Shown: positions 58,779-64,000 of the stretch, piece by piece
How positions within the stretch are numbered: the stretch's first letter is position 1
Layout of the letters: each line of letters starts with the position of its first letter
NCBI GenBank assembly: GCA_001632425.1
Contig: KV425645.1
Span: 43,295 to 107,294, forward strand
Source: Neolentinus lepideus HHB14362 ss-1
Taxonomy: Eukaryota; Basidiomycota; Agaricomycetes; Gloeophyllales; Gloeophyllaceae
Reading direction: 5' to 3'
Length of the DNA stretch: 64,000 nt
Made by a program: the position numbers and the translations under genes
Notes under the pieces: model-generated
Database searches by the model: none
What the model was told of the DNA's origin: nothing
The model's input: only the letters and a program-made list of their open reading frames with translations

Positions 58779-59738
58779 GATGATTCCATTCCTTACAGAA
58801 GATAGCTTGGAGTCAATTCGAGCTCCTATGCCGCCGTCGCAGATTCCGTGGTATTGCTTAGCCCCTGCCGGCTCATCCCTTTAACGCCTTTCTCAGCGTG
58901 CACCGAATAGAATGGACCCCAACCGGTTCCTATCGTGTCCTATTGGCCACTCTTTCCCTGTTCAAGTCATCTTTGTTCACTCGGATCCTCAATCTCTGTA
59001 TTTTTGTTGAACATCTCTCAAGGTCAACCTCATTGCATATATGCGACATATCCATCCTGTCGACAGGAATTGGCCAAGCTCGTCGGAATTTTTTGACGTC
59101 TTCTATTCTCGCCATCTCGCGTATTTATATTTACGGTCATTCGGCTTTCAAGCGCCTTGCCTCGGACACTGATACAGTTAATGGGTCAAGGTACAGGGGA
59201 CAAATGTTCTCTGTATCCGTCAGACAGTACTATCTTAAGGGCCTCAACGAGATCCTTCGTGGTTTGCGTTGGACTGTTGCGTTCTCATTGCGGCTTTTTT
59301 CCGTTGATTTCTTTTCTCGAGATCTCTTCGAACAGTCGTCTATCACAGTATCACTATTACCAATACGGTCACACTAATTTCTGCGTCTGCCATTTGACTC
59401 GTTCCCGTTTCGTTTTCACTCACGTTTCACGAATCAGAAACATGCATAAAAATGTAGAAAACTCAAAAACTTGTTACCATCTACCCTCTGTCACCTTCGC
59501 AGCCGTACATCTTTGCACTTACCCCCTTCATCCCTTCAGTTCATCTCACTCTATTTTCTGCTTTTAAGTAGGTAAGTAGTTATGCAGTCTTTTGTCTTGT
59601 CCTCCGACGTTGTATCGTATAGTTTGCGTCCAAACGGAGATCTTATGTGTTTCCTCTGTCGGGTCTGGAATGCTACGGAGAGGAAATACTTCTTATGTTC
59701 TAGTCTTCTCGTACACGACGCGATTGCGATACAACCAG
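58779..59738. other. Convergent intergenic region cyclin / UBA1
   Basis: About 960 bases, T-rich on the plus strand (59260-59560), between two facing stop codons. It probably holds both 3' UTRs. Open frames here have no recognisable similarity. Confidence 0.45.
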
Positions 59739-62700
59739 TTATATTCTAACGACAAGGAAGGGTACCTCTACATCCTCGTCATTCTCATCCGCCACCATTA
59801 CTTCAACGATGAGATGCTTAACATGGGGAGGTATGGGCTTCTTGCTGACGTGCTCTACGAGCTTGCTAAACTTCATTGGCAACCGTTCCTCGCTCTGTAA
59901 CGACGATGAGGAAATCATAAGAGCGCAATAGAGAATATCCATACCTTCTTCTTGCCAATAAACGAGCTCCAAAGCATGCTGACACCCTGGCTGACCATAC
60001 CGACCTCAAGGTTCAGCTCCTTCTTGAACCAGTCAACGATCTCCTTCAAGGTGGGGTTCCCATTGAATTCGAAACGATCCCAAAGTGTCCAGTCGGTGGT
60101 CCCGTACTTGTTCTTCTGCGCAGCTATCGGCTCCGAGAACCCGAAGAAGGGCAAGGCAAGATTCACGAAGCCATTCTTGAAGTCCTCCAACTTGTTCTTG
60201 CCGTCTATCAGCTATATGGACGCAGTTGTCAGAGATCGTTGCAGACATGAGAAATCAACCAAGTGACGCACTTTGTACAGCTCTAAGCACACCAGGCCAA
60301 CAACCAAAGACGTCGTCGTGGCAATGGCAGGGATGATTTTGCCGGCAATCTGCTTGGTCGTGTGCCGGTCTGCAATTGGGATGTTGTAGTTCATAGCGCG
60401 GAGATTCGACGCAGCCGTAATGAAGTCGATATGATGGTTGGCGTCGTCATCCTTCTCGAACTCCACGGGGTTGAGACGGTACCCTGCCAAGGATGAGGGA
60501 GTCGGGAGCTTCTTTGCAAGGTCGGATACATCGCCGGAGTCTGGTCCCTGGTATTAGCGCTTTATTGGCAGAAAAAGGATACGTCCGCATCTCACCACCT
60601 CCACCAGCCTCCGGCGCAGGATCGTTGTCGTTGACTTGAACCTTGACACCACTCTTAGGGGTAAACTCAGGGACAACGACCGAGTCTGCAACCTTCTTGA
60701 AGAGGGCAGGGTCTGTCTCCCCTCGGAGGCCGTAGTTGAAAGCATGTAAGTTAGCAGCAGCAACGATGAATGCGAGATGTTGAGGCTAAGCAGGAAGTAA
60801 CGTTAATCATGATGTACTAAGGGACAGATGTCAACATACGTCGTTCGAATTGAAAATCAACGGATCAGGAGCCCGCTTAGGTCCACTCCAGAATGGCTGC
60901 CCCGTACTAGTGACGGCATCCTTGGGTAAACTGAACAGAAGTTGCTGAATGTTGTGGTTGAACTTCTCCTCGAACTGTAACCTTGCCCAAACGATGCACT
61001 CCTCAAAAGTAAGAGGCTTGTCCGTGACAAGGAAAGACACAATCTGCTCCAACTGCTCTTTCTGCTGGCCCGAGTACTTCAGAGCGCTCTCAAGATAGTT
61101 CGGCTCCGATAGATACGAGTTTACAGCTTGAGGAGGCTTCACGAATAAGTTGTCAAATTCCTGGCGACTCCACTGATTGGAACGATATGTCAGGGATAAG
61201 TTTCAGCGAGAAATCATAGGAAGCGAACCTCAATGGTATGCTGGATGGCATTCGGGAAGTTCTTAACAGTGCAGGAAGGGGTTTCCTTCTCTGGTGGGTC
61301 TTGCGAGGACGAATAGGACTCTGTCAGGTGAGGAACGACGACTTGCGTGTTTCCCTTGGTGCCCAAGGTTCCAGATTCAAGTAGTGGTTTCAAGTAGAAC
61401 ACGCAGCGCTGATCCATGTACTGACCTGAATCACGCTGAGTTTAACGGATTAACAAACATGATGCGCGATCGGGACGTACGGGCTTTGACATTATCCAGG
61501 GCATTTGTAACGCCATCAATGCTGTCGAAGAACTCGTCGCCGTAGACATCTGCGTGCGAGTGAATACTACGGACTTGAAGATGAAGGCTAATATACTTAC
61601 TTTCTGTGTCAGGACCAACGGGCTCCTGCTTGCTCAAGATATGACCCTTCAAATCAGGGTTCATATTCGCAACAGCGGCAGCGGCAACCTCTGCTTTGAA
61701 CTTTCCGAGATCCTTCGCACGGAATAAGAACTGCCGATTGAGATTGCTCTTCTCGATCGTGTCCAAGTCAGTGACGTGAATGACACCCTTCGGGCCCGCG
61801 CCAAGACCCATCATACTCCAGTTCTTCAGCATCTCACAGCCTATAGCACCAGAGCCAACAAGGAATTCACGGAAGTTGGCGATCTTGTGCTGGAACGCCT
61901 TGCCGAAGACTGCCACCTGGCCGTCGTAACGTGAACCGACAGACTGGCAGTCCTCCTCAGTGGGAAGGGTTACAGGGAGAGATTCAAGAGAGTCGAAGTA
62001 CATGTTCTGTACCATGGGGTGGAACTTCGCAGAACAGGCCTTGAGAACTTCCTGTGCAACGAAACCACCCATGACTGCGACGATGGGAGACAGATCACCC
62101 GAGGCTTGGTACGCTAACTCGGTGATGATTTTCTCATCAACCTCCTGTTCCAGTTTCTTGGCCAGAGCGACAAGAGTAGACGCGTCTTGGGCGTTGCGAG
62201 GACGGGGAAGTCGACCATTCTGGACACGGAATTCTGATAAGGCCTGGAAACCAGCATGGAGTGTCGCCGGCCGATCCCACTTGGCAAAGTCAGTGACGAA
62301 ATACTCTGGAGCATTTAGTGACTCTCGAAGGGATTTCTGCAACAAAGGAGTCAATACTCAGAAATTATGATAGCAAAAAGCACGCACAAACTCGATAATC
62401 TTCGGCATCTTGATTTGCGTGAAGATGCCACCCCTCTTGTACTCGCCGAAGTTGGAAGTGTCACCGATCGTAAAGGTATAGGGACCTTTGACTGAAACTT
62501 TACGGGGTTCACAACCGTTCAGTTCATCCATTCCCTGAACTTCAGTGAAGGTCACGAAGTCGCCGTCCTCGAGGCCATGCCGTGTCTCGTCGAGGGTTGT
62601 CACAAGACCTTCATTGTCCTGTAAAAGACATCAGGCGTTACTACGATCTTCTTTAACATCACACACCTTTTCGACAGATACGATCATGCCACTCAGAGGT

Positions 62701-63581
62701 TGTTCACCAGTAGGATCAACACAGGTGAACTTCGGGCCAAAGTCATTGAAAGCGGAGCTAACAATATTCAGATCAGGCCATGACACCTGGGTAATAGGAA
62801 CACTCTTGCCCAAAGAGACCACGTGTCTCAGCTGCAATGAAATGGACCCCGTTCTTGTGTGTCCAGTCATTGACTTCTAGCTGCTTCGCTATTGGCACAC
62901 CACATAGAACAACTACCTATTATCAAGTTGAACGCAAAGACAAATGAAGAATAGCAGGCCACACACCTGGAAGCCTTGGATCATGTCAACCGTGATCTCC
63001 TGACCAGGTTTTCCTCCCAGATCCCGGACAGGCACATATGCGTTGAGCTCAGCCAACCTGAGCACAGTGGCTGCTGCACGGGACTTGCCAATATCTTCCT
63101 CCCGGAGGAAAAACTGACATACACATCGCCATATCAGAATCAACTCAAGCGGATATTCTCTCTACATTGATGTACCTGGGTGCTCAAGTCTTGGATCTTG
63201 ACGGGTTCCGGATCATAGATCGTAACTGACTTTACACCAGCCAAACAGACATTCTTGGCTGCAAGGGGTTTACCATCACATTCGTTCATGAGATATCAAA
63301 AAATCAGAACGCACCGATTTCTACGCCAAGACCCTGTGCTCCTACGATCAGGATATTTGAAGCCGCCATCCGCTTCATGGCTATCAAGAGGTCAAACGCG
63401 ACTAATTAGCGCATCAGTGCTGACATACCTTCATGCCCTAAGACATAGCTTCATGTATCGAGGATGCACGTCAGGTCGCAAGTCTGGGGACTTGAATAAA
63501 ACCTTACAGTTGCCGCGAATAGAGGCCCTCATCAATGGCCGTCTCGTCGATGTCCATGGCCGATGGGAGGTTGGCGGCCAT
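59739..63581 (-). CDS. UBA1: Ubiquitin-activating enzyme E1 (Uba1)
   Basis: Activates ubiquitin by adenylation and thioester transfer, feeding all E2 enzymes. From 63581: [20 protein letters not shown] and YSRQL, then the inactive adenylation half ([35 protein letters not shown]). The active adenylation half follows: [54 protein letters not shown]. The catalytic Cys lies in [17 protein letters not shown]. Downstream are [60 protein letters not shown] and the C-terminal ubiquitin-fold domain that recruits E2 ([20 protein letters not shown], ending VPFLVVRI). About 14 introns; total near 1,010 residues, normal for the family. All catalytic landmarks are intact. Confidence 0.96.
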
Positions 63582-63961
63582 TGTTCGTCAATGAGTAATT
63601 GATATTGATGAAGTCGTCAGATACAATCGTGCGCAGCGTGAGACAAGAGATGAATGAATGGGTCAAGCAGTCTGGCAAGCCTTATATCGACGCGCGGCAC
63701 CTTTACGCGTTAATGAGCGCGCATTGCATGACTAAGCAGAAGTACATCCAATCCTTCGGCCTTCTTAATAACAACGCCGGCAGAGCTGCACTGCACATTC
63801 GCTAATTTCACTTACATTGCTTTGCATAAAAAGTCTGAAAACTTGCATTCACAAATCTTTGCTTGCCAAAGCCAATAAATCTATCTTTCGTAGCCGATCA
63901 CCGACAGAGTCCCCGATTTGAGGTAGCAATGAAGTCATATAGCCAAATTTGAGGTCCCAAA
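63582..63961. other. Upstream region of UBA1
   Basis: 380 bases from the UBA1 start to the repeat at the window edge. A 68-codon open stretch at 63599-63805 resembles nothing I know and is probably chance. Confidence 0.4.
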
Positions 63962-64000
63962 CACTGTGCACACCAGGCCGGCCTAAATTAGACAGGTAAT
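63962..64000. mobile_element. Terminus of a second CACTG-ended element, cut by the window edge
   Basis: The last 39 bases of the window are identical to 32990-33028, the left end of the 33-kb element, and identity begins exactly at CACTG in both. The preceding bases differ (CAT versus AAA), which fixes the element boundary. The rest lies beyond the window. Confidence 0.8.

Noticed and set aside
63599..63805. 68-codon open frame upstream of UBA1
   Set aside because: No similarity recognised, sits in the UBA1 promoter, probably chance.

Overview
The window is nuclear DNA of a filamentous basidiomycete, most likely an agaricomycete. Genes are compact and intron-rich. Most introns are about 50-65 nt with GT..AG ends, and the proteins are typically fungal: SCH9 and RIM15 kinases, a FAR11/STRIP STRIPAK subunit, a PHO80-type cyclin, AIM32, CYC2 and several basidiomycete orphans. 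I recognised no rRNA, tRNA or CRISPR array. One assembly gap of 590 N lies at 33085-33674.

Layout. 1-13.5 kb: 3' part of a secreted aldose 1-epimerase, EFR3, VPS52 (convergent with EFR3), an orphan coiled-coil protein, RPN11 (divergent from the orphan), a decayed gene relic, and mitochondrial ribosomal protein S18. 13.9-28.4 kb: the large PAS/kinase/receiver protein RIM15, a ubiquitin-interacting-motif orphan, AIM32, the C2/AGC kinase SCH9 and a small membrane protein. 28.4-32.6 kb: a tandemly duplicated non-coding block, a forkhead factor and the Fe-S factor DRE2. 33-39 kb: an accessory patch with a CACTG-ended transposable element (holding the gap), a broken methyltransferase gene and a frameshifted relic, interspersed with the intact BCD1 and MED18. 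39.7-63.6 kb: CYC2, NCR1 (NPC1), RNPS1-like SR protein, a C2H2 factor, DPH1, FAR11/STRIP, a cyclin and the ubiquitin E1 UBA1. The window ends in a second copy of the terminus of the 33-kb element.

Functional themes. Nutrient signalling is represented by SCH9, RIM15, a cyclin of the PHO80/PCL class and a forkhead factor. Ubiquitin/proteasome function is represented by RPN11, UBA1 and the UIM protein. Membrane and lipid traffic is represented by EFR3, VPS52 and NCR1. Iron-sulphur biology is represented by DRE2, AIM32 and DPH1. These are conserved housekeeping genes, and I see no gene cluster that forms a new dedicated system. The most informative unusual signals are the structured transposon with a matching 3-bp target duplication, two GC-AG introns forced by reading frame, three decayed genes, a local GC-rich block, and a CCAAT cluster ahead of DRE2.
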